Below are positions 35,217 through 48,461 of a DNA stretch of 64,000 bases, one piece after another. How positions within the stretch are numbered: the stretch's first letter is position 1; each line of letters starts with the position of its first letter. Source of the stretch: Monomorium pharaonis (lineage: Eukaryota > Arthropoda > Insecta > Hymenoptera > Formicidae); NCBI RefSeq assembly GCF_013373865.1, contig NC_050473.1:14206783-14270782 (forward strand). Direction: 5' to 3'. The translations under genes were made by a program, and so were the position numbers. A model generated the notes under the pieces. That model was given only the letters and a program-made list of their open reading frames with translations, did no database searches and had not been told where the DNA came from.

Positions 35217-36838
35217 ATGGACAAGAATGGGTGTTTAACATGTCTGTATTTTGAAGATAAGGAAGAATCACGTCAGGACATTTGCGTGGAAACCGAGACT
35301 ATCGAGCTTTCCAACGATCCATCATCCTTAACTCAACGGGAAGATGTTCCATTGATCGTTCGGAACGATTCTGAGAATTTAGCAGAATCTCCGCGAGCCG
35401 AGGATGATCGTCGGGAAACTAAGCGAAAGATCGTGCGCAATTCGCAAGAGTTGCGAGAGCAAGTGGAGCGCAGCTACAGGAGCGTTGACCTAAAACAATA
35501 TTGCGGTGATCGCATTGTCGAGATCGAGGAGAACGAGAAGTACGGTAGCTGGTGGAAAAACGGCGGCCGGACAATTTTGCAATTTTTCGCCAAGATCCTG
35601 GGGAAACGTGGTGGAATAGGCGCTAAGGGGCCGATGGATTACTTGCCTACCGGCATGCAACCTGGCAAGCGTGTCAAGCGCGTCTCAAGGGGTGATAAAG
35701 GGCATAACAGATGCAGAAGAGATGTCGATAAGGGTATACGGTTGAAGCGAGTCGACAACGGCTATATTGTTGCTCACGTATATAGGTATTTAGAAATATA
35801 CTTTTTATTATTTATTTAGGAATATATTATTTTTAACGTTTAAGAATTCCAAGGCATGAGAATTTGAAACAAAATTCTAAAGTGAAAATTTGCGTAACAT
35901 TTTTGAGTAACATTTGTGAATTAAGTAGCGTCGAAGACAGTTGATTAAAATATAAGCGTTAAATTTTTAACACTTGAAAATTAAGAGCTAGAGGAGGATA
36001 TCGATAGATGGAGAAGAATGTTAATGTTGGAAGAAAAGAAATTTAATTTTAAACTTGATATTGCACAGGATCCATTGTTAAAAGTTAATGTAAAAATGAG
36101 GTACTACATATACGGCATACATTTCCGATCGATTTGCAGGCGTTGGAATTAATTACCAAAATGCGAAAATTATGAATTTTCCGATAATTGATTTCATAGA
36201 TTCCACGGTCGGTCGAATTGTCGCAAATCGAGTTCGCAATTTTACATATCGCAGTTTGTCCGACGTGACGCAACGCGCACGCACGTCTACAAATAATTTT
36301 AAACACGTTATGCGAGATGCGTTCGGCGTAAAAGTATATTGACGGTACCTAAAATTGAATGCAGTCGTGACGCGGAAATGGCTCGTCCCCTTTTCGAAAT
36401 ACGCGCATACCATTCCGGCCGAATTGATATTCATGCGCCACGTCGTACGCGCGCTTCCGCAGGGATCCCGAGAGGAGCCGGCACGGCGCTGTGACGGAGA
36501 ATAAGTCGCGTGAGAAGCAACAGCATCATCCCTCAATTCTCGTGCGGCAGATACAGCGGACACGTGACAAAAATCTACGGGTCATGCTGCTGGAGCAGGA
36601 GCTGCGCGCACGTTTGCCTAGGACCGCCGGGAGGGATGTGAGTCTAACTACGAACGGCGTTAACGTCCGACAATTGAGCAGTCCCCTCTGTTAATTTTCT
36701 TCCGCCGAAGGAAAACTGGTACTTTGAAAGAAATTTAATTTCATCCAAACGACACGTTCGCGCTTCACGTTTCCCTTTACGTATATGACAGCCAGAATTT
36801 TGTAGATTTCGCGCCTCCAGGGTAACAATGAAGTCTAA
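35217..36838 (+). CDS. Unrecognised charged protein, three-exon model
   Basis: Model: 35217-35785, 36463-36637 and 36821-36838 (stop TAA), 253 residues. The first exon starts at an ATG preceded by stops and is open for 190 codons. Its donor (tatag|gtattt) leaves phase 2, which fits the acceptor cttccgcag at 36463. The second exon ends in phase 0 at gat|gtgagt. The last coding piece is only 18 nt, after a good acceptor (cgcgcctccag). The protein is strongly charged and looks mostly disordered: an acidic, Ser-rich N-terminal half (TETIELSNDPS), a Trp-containing segment (YGSWWKNGGRTILQFFAKILG) that could be a short amphipathic helix, then Arg/Lys-rich sequence (KRVKRVSRGDKG) and a helical end (LRVMLLEQELRARL). 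I recognise no family. The first two exons are well supported; the last is a guess. Confidence 0.6.
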
Positions 36839-36981
36839 TTGGTGTTGGCGTAGGGTGACCTACGACAAGAAGTTTATGAACTCTAGCTATAGTGATAACG
36901 CGAACGTGTTAAGGATATATCTAGGATAGGTATATGTAATCTTCCTAAGGCACGTAGATCAATTCAATCGTGGATGTGATC

Positions 36982-38173
36982 TCATCTAGGCGACGTGCAA
37001 TTCGACATTGGCGCACCTTTCTCAATCTGCGACGGCTCCCGTTGCACTGATTTAATGTTGGCCTCGTGGAGCATCTCGAGATGCGGATGGCTGCCGATTA
37101 TTTCCGGTTCCGGTACTCTAATCACGAGCACTCCTTCGGGATTTTGCTGGCCGCGCGCCGTCTCGAAGCTCGTTTCTTGCCATCTATCTCTTATAGCCTG
37201 CGGTCGCGCCGTTTCGTCTACGGGAATGATATACGCGCAGTTAATTACGCGATTTCACGTTCGCCATTAATTTTGCATATCTACGAAAGCCGTGTTACAA
37301 AATCTAATTGGGTCGATGACATAATAACTGGAGAACGTTTGACAGTAACAGCTAATAATGAGTAACACTTTCTTTGTATTTTGAAGTACAAGCTCGAGAT
37401 ACCTTCTATGCATACCTGGTGCCAATCCTTGATTCTGTTGATTCACGGAACTTGGCGAGTTTGCCTCCCGACAGGCTGCCTTTTGTTGCTGTTGTTTCGA
37501 GTTCTCGTCTAGATCTAATAGCACCGGCGAACGCGCGTAATCTTCGTCATTGCTCTCATTTTCGGACTAAAATATTAAAAAAAAATTGCTTTTTTTCTTG
37601 CTATTTTAACTTTTGTGTCTGATTTCTTGCCGCGCTGACTCTTTCCGTATCGTACAGAGTGATTCGAAATAATTACAACACAGAGTAAATGTGACACTAG
37701 GATATTGTTCACAGCTGGAGCGTTGTAAAATAATTATTAAAACTTATTACATGTTATAAGATACGAGTTAACTAGAAGTCGCATCTCAAATTAAAATACA
37801 ATGGAAGATTGAAAAATGAATATAAAATATATCAGGGATTTATATATCATTTCGCGAGAAGAAGCACGTTTCTCAAGGTGCAAGATGCATAAATATCTCG
37901 GAAAATTTTTATCCAAAATACACAATGCAAAAGAATATTTTATATATGTAAGTTTACATCAGCTTACATTTGTTTATAAAGTAAAGTAAGTAAAAAGTGA
38001 CGACTATCAGTTGTATTATCGGACAATATTGTGGTGTTACATTCTCGCGTGTCGATCGCATTTACCTCGTTCTTCCTCGGTTCGGTGCGATATTCCTCCG
38101 AATTTTGCTCCATTCCGGACACCCGATTAAGCACAACGAACGGCACGTCCTCGTCAACCCCGATGTCACCCAT
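36982..38173 (-). CDS. Unrecognised acidic protein, three-exon model
   Basis: Transcript order: 38173-38066, 37566-37416 and 37217-36982 (stop TGA), 164 residues. Phases agree: exon 1 ends in phase 0 (aacgag|gtaaat), exon 2 ends in phase 1 (cacca-g|gtatgc), and exon 3 starts after tatcattcccgtag with two bases completing Asp. The protein starts MGDIGVDEDVPFVVLNRVSG and continues through acidic and Gln-rich sequence (SENESNDEDY, SKQQQQK) to a more ordered C-terminal part (NPEGVLVIRVPEPEIIGSHPHL). I do not recognise a domain. The frame is also open upstream of the chosen Met to about 38305, so further 5' coding sequence is possible. It is convergent with the gene at 35217-36838; the two stop codons are only about 143 bp apart. 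Confidence 0.6.
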
Positions 38174-39597
38174 CGACGCGCCGAAGAGAAACGACGTGAA
38201 AAAACTGACGACTCGCCCTTCTCGAGAAAGTATCCTAAGACGTTTATCACGTGGGTCTAGCGGCCACGTTTGTCCTCGGATAAGATGTGGATCAGCCACA
38301 GACAGTCGTTATTAATGTTAATTTTATCCGTTTATTAAGTATTCAGGTGTTCCGTGTCAGGGGTTCTCAGTTTATCGGAACCAGGTGAAGAGAGGAGTGT
38401 ATCAAATATTATGTAGGCCTTGCTCAAAATATCGCGACTACAGTATTGTTAATAGAGTACTTGACTATTATGGATATAAAAAGGTAGAAAATCATAAGGA
38501 GGAGACACGAAAATACAAAAACTAATTTTTGTATAGATAGTCATAGAAAATGACATATTAGACTAATTTTCAGAAATATTGTAATGTTTATTTATAGATT
38601 AACTTACACAAAATTGTTTATGTATATTATATAATGAAATTTAGTCAATTTAAATCAGTGATTAGAAGTCTGACGATAATTGTTTACCTAGTTAACAACA
38701 ATTCATCGTTTTTTGGCGTTAATTTATTTAATCGTATTTTATTTTTAAAAACATTTACTCGCGGTATGTTTAATACTCTCGCATAAAAAAGTTGTCCGTA
38801 TCTCTCAAAGGAATTAAATGGACAGTAATGGCGTTAGATATGGACGTCCATACCTGGTATGTAATATTAGCATACGTATGAGAGTCTCTGGGATGATCGG
38901 GATAAAAATGGGAATACAAACATCGAGACATAATAGACGCCCGGCCAATGGAAATACTAATGAGGTGGAACCGTACAAGTATAACAGATCGTGAAGAATG
39001 ACGCACACGTGGGTGGAGATGCGACGAGAATTACGAAGAGAAAAAAATTTTTAATTGCATCGTGCTTTCGTCACTTGGAAAACCAATACGCAAATATTAT
39101 CATCATCTTTAAGTGATCGAAATTCGTGACAGTGGATATCTGAATCGCAAGCTGGCTGTATTCTGAAATATTCTTATAAAAGAGTGAGTTCTTTGTTGTT
39201 ACTATTTCCTCCTTTTTTAAAATAGGTTTTTCGTACAAGTAATTTTTATTAAAAAGTCCTTATATAGAAAAAAATTGCATGTTCCGACATTGTCATGTCG
39301 AACGGATTTACACGAATGTATATATGCATCAACTACATTCCCGCAGTGTATTCTTTATATTCAAAACAGTCCTTTTCAAAATGTAAACTTTGTTTCATTT
39401 CCACTCTATCCGAATATCTTTGAACTCGCAAGTCGCGAGATTCTAGAAATAAACGACGGTGTTGAAGAGAGCACATCCGACGCATTTTGACGTGCATCTA
39501 TATCTAGAAGAAAATGGCATATAAATATGACATTTATACTTTCTTGTGGCGCAAACATAACACAAATACACACGTGAGAGAGCGATAGTGAAACATT
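38174..39597. other. Spacer between the unrecognised minus-strand gene and the GPCR
   Basis: AT-rich. It should contain the promoter of the gene at 36982-38173 and the 3' UTR of the receptor gene. No other gene is seen. Confidence 0.55.
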
Positions 39598-42507
39598 TCA
39601 TAGTGAAACATTATGATTACCATAAGTCAACGAATAATCTTTCTTTCCGCATAAAAAATTTATCAACGCCATACGTAATTCCTTGTTAAATGCAAAGTAA
39701 ATCCAAGGATTAACGCAACTCGTGAGGCTATTTAGCAGACTTAGAATAGTAAAAGCAGCTCCTGTAAAATTTAACATATAATAAAATATAAATATATTCT
39801 ACAAGTATAATGAGAGATAAGAATTAATAAATAATTTAATAGAGAAGCATTATATTTAAAATATAAATTCCAGGAAATTTTGCTCTCTATTGTAGCATAT
39901 TATTAGCTTTCCTAAATAAATTAAGTCAAACAATAAAAAAATAACTTCACGCGAGTTGTATATAATCAATTATAATTATATTAATTTGAATTAAGTGCTA
40001 ACGGTCAACATTTTCTAATAGCAATAATTTAATTATTCAATTTGTCACTACTGTTTGATAACATATTTACCGGTGAAAAACGGCGAACTGGAAGCTTTAG
40101 AATCCCACGTTGCCCATAGCTCACATCCGATGAATGGTGTATTGGTAATAATGTATAAAGTAACCACAACGATCATCTGTTTTATAGTGTTGATCATCGC
40201 CTTGGAGATAAGAGGATCTCGATTTCGCTGAGAGAAGTTAGCTTTGTTACCCTTTTTGAAATCAACGATTCCTGATATTTTATTGCTCGTCCATATCGAT
40301 ACACATATTTTTGTGTAAGTATATATGAGCACTATAAAAGGTATTAGAAACTGCGTAACACTGTACCTACAAATAAATCCGGACGTTGCAACATTAAATA
40401 AATTAATATATATTGATATTTAAATATACCAATATTATTGAACAATACAATATATTTTTTTTTTATAAAAATATGTAAATTACATAGTGGATTTTACCAA
40501 GTAATATAAGCTCTTTCGCCATATGGCATGTAAAAGGTGGCCCAACACTCCCAAATGTCGGGTGCAATTTCCATGTACGAGAATATAAAAATCTACAATT
40601 ATTGAATAATAAAATCTGTAAATTGCCAGCAACATGTTGTTTGTTCGACGATTACTTGTCAGAGGTATCAAAAGTGTTAAGATAATCGCGAAGCACATAA
40701 TACATTTACAAGCGACAAGTTCCATAATAGAATTAGCGTTTTCATAAATTTGCGACGATATTAAATTGCGCCTGTTGTCGGTATAGGATAAAAATTAATA
40801 TCTCAAGTAAATTGATCTACCTTGCCTCGCGCGCAGGGTGTGAATAGGATACGTCTCGCGGGGGGGGGGGGGATAAATGCAAATTAAATTTTCAACGGAC
40901 CTGTGGTACGCATAGTATAACAGCGAGCGCCCATGCCCCGTACACCATCATTTTTGATCTTTGAGACGTGACGCCGCAGTAACTGAAGGGGTGGCAAATG
41001 GCATAGTATCTGTCAAACGCGGTCACCGTCAGGATATAGGAACTAAGGTACAGGCCGAAAGGCTGTCCAAACTTGATTAGTTTACAGAGCACCGCTCCGC
41101 CCTGAAATCTGACAATCGTATCTTTAAATTTGTTTAATCGAATCGTCCATATCGCGCTTCTCGATGAGGACAGATTTCTGCGATAGAACACTTTACCCGT
41201 ATTTCGTCAAAGCGAAAGTAGAGAAATTCAGATTTGACTTCTTAACTACGATTTACAACATTTAAAATTAATATTATGTATAATAGATTAATATCAGATT
41301 AATATATTTGATGATATATGAATATATTTATGACTAAACATTGTTTCATTTATTTATTCTGTATTATACAGGTTGTTATTTCTTTCTTTCAAAATTATAT
41401 TAAGTCTTACAAGTTTATATCTGTGTGAAAACGAGAAAAAAGTCCATTTTTGTAATAAATTATAGTGACAGGTTATAGTGACAGGTGATATTTGGATTAA
41501 TCTTATTATATAACATCTTTATGAGTAAATATAATTTTTTAGTATCAATCAAAGTGTCAATATACACTTTTTTATTATGATTATGCTGGGAAAAATATAA
41601 ATTAATATCTGCTTATATTGGTTTTTAAATCCGTCCTGATTTCAATACTTAATATTTATTTACCATCACTTGCCACGTTAATTAAGCTTGAATTAAAAAA
41701 GATTGCGGATTCATTTCCGTCATTACATATTTTTCCATTTAAAGCTATAAATACCGAGTATTAAATTTATTTTTTTGCTACTTCCGTTTCTTTTGTTGAC
41801 TCAGAAAAGTCTTCTCTACAGCGTAAAAAAATAGACTATTACTTTACTATTAAAAGCAAATATCTATTGTCTGAATATATAAATTAATATTCTTTTATCA
41901 AAGTCGAAGAATGTGTAACTAAGATTGTTTTTCTTATTTCTAAAAATTTATAGTATGCATTGTATGTATCTTACTTTATACTACGCCCTTTATCTTAGTT
42001 ACTATTATATGTATAATGTTTTAATGGATGTGTTTTATTTTCGCTTAAATTGACGAATAGGAAGAATTTGGTATTCACACACGGTATCATAGTTTGATAT
42101 CGTAACTGTCACAGATAATCAAACGCGTACTTTCTATCGCTCCATCTGCAGTACGAATTTACATATTAGTCACACAAAAGCTCATTAAAGAGTCTTAAGG
42201 TTAGCCGGAATGACAGTGCAGCTTACCTGAACGTTATGTCCCAAGCGAGCTGCGGCAGAACATCGAGCAGACCGGTCAACAGGTCGGCCACGCTCAAGTG
42301 CAAGATGAAGAAGTACATCCGAGTGAACTTTCGTCGTTGATAACGTCGCCGGACGTAAAGAGCCAGCAGGACCAGGATGTTGCCGATGACCGTGAGGAGG
42401 AATATGCTGGTCAGCACTGCGATTTCCCACCTGGCGAGGTACTCGTCCCTCGCGTCGTCCAATGGCCACTCCGAGGGCGATGATGAGGAGTTTAAGTCGC
42501 GCGACAT
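39598..42507 (-). CDS. Inotocin (oxytocin/vasopressin-like) receptor, class A GPCR
   Basis: Exons in transcript order: 42507-42227, 41108-40901, 40592-40498, 40366-40071 and 39761-39598 (stop TGA). Every phase fits, giving 347 residues. Class A hallmarks are GNILVLLAL in TM1, LSVADLL in TM2, DRYYAICHP after TM3 and NPWIY in TM7. The segments LPQLAWDITFRFQGG, SYMEIAPDIWECWATF and GERAYITW match the vasopressin/oxytocin receptor group (human V1a has CWATF, a PWGSRAYVTW-type loop and LPQMCWDITYRF). The expected ligand is the insect peptide inotocin, signalling at the plasma membrane through G proteins. The N-terminus is short, with possible N-glycosylation (NSSS). The CCAP receptor group is the nearest alternative but lacks these loop matches. 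A G13 run lies just beyond the second donor. Confidence 0.93.
40860..40872. repeat. Poly-G tract
   Basis: A run of about 13 G in the receptor intron, within 30 bp of the donor of the second coding exon. In such a position it is prone to sequencing error and could also affect splicing. Confidence 0.9.
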
Positions 42508-45500
42508 ATCTCCGGGACACTCCTCTCCTGCGCGATTTTCTCGATCCGCCGTCGCTTTGTCATTCGGATGATACTCGCCCGGTGAAGGAGAGAGACGGAA
42601 GAAAAAAAAGAAAGAAAGGGAGAAAAAGAAAAGAGAAACTCCGAAAATATGTCGCTCGTGCCTGCTACGTGCGTGCGACGCGAAGCTCGTGCACTGGTGG
42701 AATATTCATATAGATTTCCGGTAACGATAGCATGACAACACTTATTTTCCGATGCGACGACGTGGTATGCTTCTGGTGCAATTGGACGTTGCGAAACGTG
42801 TCGATACACACGCGACTCGAAACGTCCAGAAGCTGTTCCGAGTCACATGGCGTGGGGAGAGAAATGCAGTTGAGCTTGGTCGAAATCGAGGACCACACCA
42901 GAGTAACTCGCAACTGACGCGATTTCTGCGTAAACAGGCTTCTAGGTATGAACGAACTACGAGCGAGTTTCGCGCGCACGTCAACATCGCAGCTCGCCTC
43001 GAATTAGCTAAGGTGCGATGGAAGGAAACGACGAGTGGAAGGATTCGAGGAAAAATAGTATTGCGCGATGAGGGGGTACATAGATTATACTTGGAACGAT
43101 TGTGTATATACGATTGCAAGATATTCTCTCTTCGGCGACCGAATACGTCCGGTCCAATCCAATAGAAACTCTGTTCTCTGGGAATATTTTCCAATGTCTT
43201 CTGAGGATATCGCTAAAGAAAAGCGTCTCGATCATTTTGACACCGTTTGCACTTAAATTATTACATGTTAAAACAAATTGTCGCTCTTTTATTTTGAAAA
43301 AGCGTGATAATCTTAGGCAACGCGATGAGAGTTATTGTTAATCTATGAAAAATGAATGGAAAGCCTCAATACAATTTAAATACAGCCATTAATATTAACA
43401 TGAGGATATTATACAATTTTTACTTTTATGAAGATAATGTAACGTGAGAATATTACTAAATAATTTTATAACAATTACAGAAATGATATACCATAATATC
43501 GTCGTTCATCATTTCTGCAGCTCGCGCGTTTAAACGTGCTGATTACGTTAACAAGGTTGATTTTTAAATAGAACTTCGCTAAATAGCAAACATTAAAGAA
43601 ATGAGATTATAATGAATGAAACAGGCAATCAACTTTATGAGCCATCAATTAATACCCATAGAAAATCGTGGAGAGAATCACAGAAAGAGATCATGAATTC
43701 CGTGCTAATTACACAAATCGACGAAATTTCTTGAAAAATTTAGCGACATTTCTTGATTTTCATATTTGTAAAATTAATAAATAACGAAAATCTGTGACAA
43801 AATATTTTTACTTTTAATGAAAAGTTTAATTAATTCTGGTTTATTGACAAATCTTGTTGCACCTGTGTGTTATTTTATTGCGTGTTTCTTTTTGTACCAA
43901 ATTTAGACTCGTGTAATTCTATATAGACTCGGAAGAACAAAAATATTTTTATGTGCGTAATCAGTAGATTTTTTGTTAAACAGTCGTTTTGATCGCAGAG
44001 ACAGATAAATCTTTCGATCATCTAGGAATAAATACACTTCAATGATATTTATTCCTTATGCGTGACGCGTGGAAGTCGAGCTGCAATTATGACTAATTGG
44101 AGCAAACATTCTTATAATTATGATAATGATTTCGTCCAATTCCAGCTCATAGAAATTTGCCGTTAATGATCCTCGATATCGATTATCGTCCGGAAGCCAC
44201 GAGACATCGCTACGCGTGGCGCAATTTTCTTGTATCGTCGAAGAGGCTTCGTAATTATTTACGACAGTATCGAACCACATTAAAGTGCACGATAAACTTT
44301 TTTTTACGACGAACTATTTATTGCATTCTCACGTCAAGGTTTTGCTGAGACGCTTTGTAAAAAGTCCCCCGGCGTAAAACGATATCTATAATCTTGCTAA
44401 TACATTTTGACTCGCGGCAAGAATGAGGGGATTTCTATCAACTTTTTCACTGATCATGAATTAAGATTATTATTTATGAGTTTGTGTTTTTCACTTCGTT
44501 CAAAGTGAAAAGGCACGAGTATTACGAAACAACCGTCGCTATATATCAAGAAACAAATACAAAAAATACACACAAAGGATTCTAACGATACAATAAAAGA
44601 AATATAGGTAAAGAAAAATCATATCATTCTTAAATAAAATCTATCCTTACTGCTCTTAAAAAATAAGCATCAAGGAAATTATGTCATGTGTAACAAGTAA
44701 AGAAAAAACAATAATATGCGTCATATCGCAATACATCTTCTTTTAAAGAGAAGATAATTTTAGGTTTTTATATCGAGTATTATGCGCGCGCAATAACACG
44801 AGCTTATCCTTATACTAAAGTTATTTGTGCAATGAGAAGAAAAAATTAATATCAATGTTACGCTTTGCTTTCAGCTGAAGAAGCATAACATCTTTTTGCT
44901 CGTGCCTTTTAATTCGTTCGGTCACGAGACAGCCACGCGCGAGCATGACTCCATGATTGACTCGCGGCCGGGCGTAGCTGCAATGTAGCCGTATAATTAA
45001 TTAGTGAAACGCAATCTCGATGTAAATGCGTTTATGTGCGTCGGTTAATGATCGAGCGACAATGTCGAGCGAGCTGGTCGTGATCGCGACAGCTTCGGAC
45101 GTTTGTTTGATCAAGGTGTATACTCGCCTCGCGAGTTTATTAATGCGGCGTATGGCATTGAATCGTTAAATAGCTCACTTAAATAGGCGTACATGACCTG
45201 CGTTCGCGCAGGTCGCGGAAGACGGGTGTGCTGAACGATCTTGGCAGGTTGTAATTACACGGCAATTCGCTTTGTGCGCGTTTCAAACTCGGACGTATCT
45301 CTTTTCTTCTTAATCTTGTAATTATTGTAATTATTATTGTAAGATTTTTGCCGAAGCGTGATAGTGTTTTTACGTAATAGATATAAGTTGTAGAACATTT
45401 TACATTTCCTCAATCTTTTCTATTTAACTTCGTAGATCTTCATCTCTGGGCAGTCGCTGTTGGTTATAAGAAAATGAGAATAATGTAGTCCAAACTTGGA

Positions 45501-48437
45501 CATTTTCTGCGGTCCGCTGATCTCTCATATTTTTATATGTGATCTCTCAGATCGGTGGCACGGCCTCTTGAAAGCTAACGTAGAAAACCGTCGTTTTACG
45601 TCGGTTACTTACAATGCGTCACGGTGCATTCGTTTCGACGGGTGTCAGCGCGTAATTGACTCGGGGGAGGAGGGCAATCGATGCCATTCGACTCTCATAA
45701 TTTACTCCACTATCGCCGACGTATTACCCCGACGAAGAAGAGGGAGGAGCCGTGCGATATCTTTGCGTTTCCTTCGTCCTTGCGAACCCCGTGCCTCGTG
45801 CCGGCCCGATCTTTTCGCCGGCGCAGCAAGTAAAGACGTTTATCATTGTCGACGCCGTTCGTCGCCCGGCGTCGTTCTCGGTTATTACGGGTTATGAGCG
45901 TCAGGGAGGCGCAGCCATGCTGGTCGATATAAAGGGAGAAAGTGATGACCCCGACGCGCGCGCTGGAAAAGCTTCATAAAGTAAATTACTATGTGCCGCG
46001 CGTACATCTTATGAGGATTAAGGAGAGACGTGTATCAAGGAAGATCCCATCGGCGTCGAGGTCGCGGTGTCTTGGTGGACCTCGTCTGTCCTTTCCCTCT
46101 TTATTTTATTCCTGGCGTACTCGTCCGGGATGCTCAAAAATCAGGATGCTGCCTTCGGTTCGTGTCTCTTTCCCTCCGGCTACGCCGATAAGGAGGCGGC
46201 GGCGAAAGCAAGGGGCCAAAGAAAAAAAAAAAAGCGAAGTAACTCGTATAGATTACAACGTTAAGCGTCTGATAAATTCGATGTCGGGGCTCCTCATTGG
46301 AATTTTTCTCGCGTAAGGACGACGCCTGAATTTTGCGAGACGCTTACGACTTTATTCTCCCGCCAGGGTTTTGCGACGCTGTATGCAAGACATCTTATCT
46401 ACGTGGGTAAATTCGAGCAATTTATAATCCAGCTCGTTGTTATTAAGGTGCAGACAAAAGATTTGAATAAACTGTGTGGTTGAACTCGAAGTAGAAATGT
46501 TCTTTCAAAGTTTTAAGCTTCGAAACATTCATCTACTTGATTAAATAAAAAAAGACTGCTTGTGATTGAATTACTTGGGGACTTGATAAAAAAGAAATAA
46601 AAAAGAAGTATTACAAAGAAATAAATAACTGTTAGTTTTAGATTCTCGAAATATGACTCTTGAAGTATGACAAATTAAAAAAATCGAATAATTTAAATGC
46701 ATCTTTAGACTAAATATCATATTTCAAGCAACGTAAAATGACCTGAATATTTATTTGTATTTTTGTACCATTTCATTAAAAAATTATTTGCTTGTATCTA
46801 AATTTTTTTCATATAAGATTAAATTCAATATTTAATAATATGAATTACTCTTTCTGTAATTATATGATTTGTTGTACGTAGCGTAAATATAATTTTCTGT
46901 AAAAAAGAATATCAAAATTAAAATTAAAAATGCTTGTTTTTAAATCATTTCAACTTGATTTTTTGCTCGCGAAAATAGCACAAGCACTAATAAGATTACG
47001 TCAAATAACTTCTTATTGACGTTAGAGATGTCATTATTAACACATAATACATGACATCAACATGTTTGCTGAATAATTTAAGCAATTTGATTAATTCTCA
47101 TGTTCATCCATTCTTTATGTCAGTGCTGTTTAAGATTTGTAATTTTGGACTTGAAAATAAAACGTATCAATATTTATCCCTGTTGTTTCACTTTTTATCT
47201 GTTTTATAGCTATTTTCTCGGTCCTGAAGACACAACTAGTTTGAGATTGTTGAAAGTTTTGAAGCATGCCATTCGTAATCTCTAATGATGAATAATAATA
47301 ATGATGAAAAAATAAAAGATTAGATTAATTATATATACATTCTGTTTTGTCATAATTATAATAATAATGTACACATGTATATTCTTAAAACACATTATAT
47401 AAAATTTTACTTTTGTCACATATTATTTTATATATTCATGCATTTTTTATATGTAGAAAAAATAACAATTTCATATGTTATAATATTAGTAATAATATAT
47501 TTGTGATATATATGCCAAAACTTTTAACAATCTCGGATTAATAAACTGCAAGTTCCAAATACTACTGTTCTAAGAAATTCAGATACAGCGCGTCGAGTTT
47601 TGAACTTTTGATTGAAGCGCCCATACCTATAGTTCGTTCGCTATCTTCAGATCGTTAGAAAGCACGGTACGATGCGGAACAAAGAAACGATGTGGAACGA
47701 CGGAACGACGGAACGACGGAATCGTGCGCCCGAGCGAGCGGTGGCAAGTCGCGATCGATCTCTTTTGTCAATAAAACGTGCGTTTCGCGCGGAATTCGCG
47801 CAATCGAAGGCCGAATATCGAATTCCGCGTCGTTCGCTTCCGCTTCTCTGTATTTTCGAACGAATCGTCGAAACGTCGCATCGATCGTTGTCGACATTCT
47901 CCTCGGTTGCCGTGTACTCGTTGTCGCACGTAAAAAAGTCTGCGGTCTGATTATGGCTAAACGCTCGCGTTTGGAAGGAAGGTATGCATTTAATTGAGAA
48001 TAATTCGTAGAGACGCGTGCTCGACGAGTGCCGTGTAACCTCAGCTCATACACAGAGATCAAAGGGGATCAACAATTCTCGTCTCGATTCGGCATCCTAA
48101 CCTTAGTCTGACTCGCGTCGTGCGGCGCGCGGGAAATCGGTGGAAAGTTACCGACGTGAATTTGCCGCCGTCGAAACTTTCGGTCGCGCCAACGGGAACG
48201 CCGTCGTCACCCCGCGGAGAGACGCAGCGGACCGTGCTGGACCGTGGACTCCGTGGAGGTCCCGAATCGCGGACTTATTTAATCGGGAAATACGTGCAAT
48301 CAGTGTACTCCTTGCATTTCGATAATTAGCTCTCGCGCGTACGCGCGCGTGCATGTGTGTGTGTGTGAGTGTCACGACGAAGCAGCGAAGGATTCCGAGA
48401 GGAGAAACCGTTCCGGGTGCCTGGGAGACGCCGGGCG
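42508..48437. other. Upstream region of the GPCR and long spacer
   Basis: About 5.9 kb without a supported gene. The GC-richer stretch at 42.5-43.2 kb probably holds the receptor's promoter and 5' UTR. Open frames at 42.7-43.2 kb on both strands lack family motifs. A second GC-rich block at 45.5-46.3 kb and one at 47.6-48.5 kb are promoter-like in composition. Confidence 0.5.
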
Positions 48438-48461
48438 ATGGCGGGGCGAGCGCGGAGAAGA
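48438..48461 (+). CDS. Possible first coding exon of an unidentified gene
   Basis: In a CpG-rich block (47.6-48.5 kb) an ATG at 48438 opens eight codons (MAGRARRR) that end exactly at a strong donor (aga|gtgagt). The upstream sequence looks like a 5' UTR. No downstream exon could be identified before the gap at 57315, so the gene is unknown and the call is tentative. Confidence 0.3.

Noticed and set aside
42742..43194. Frames of about 140-150 codons on both strands upstream of the receptor
   Set aside because: Arg/Ser-rich sequence typical of random GC-rich DNA; more likely 5' UTR or promoter of the GPCR.
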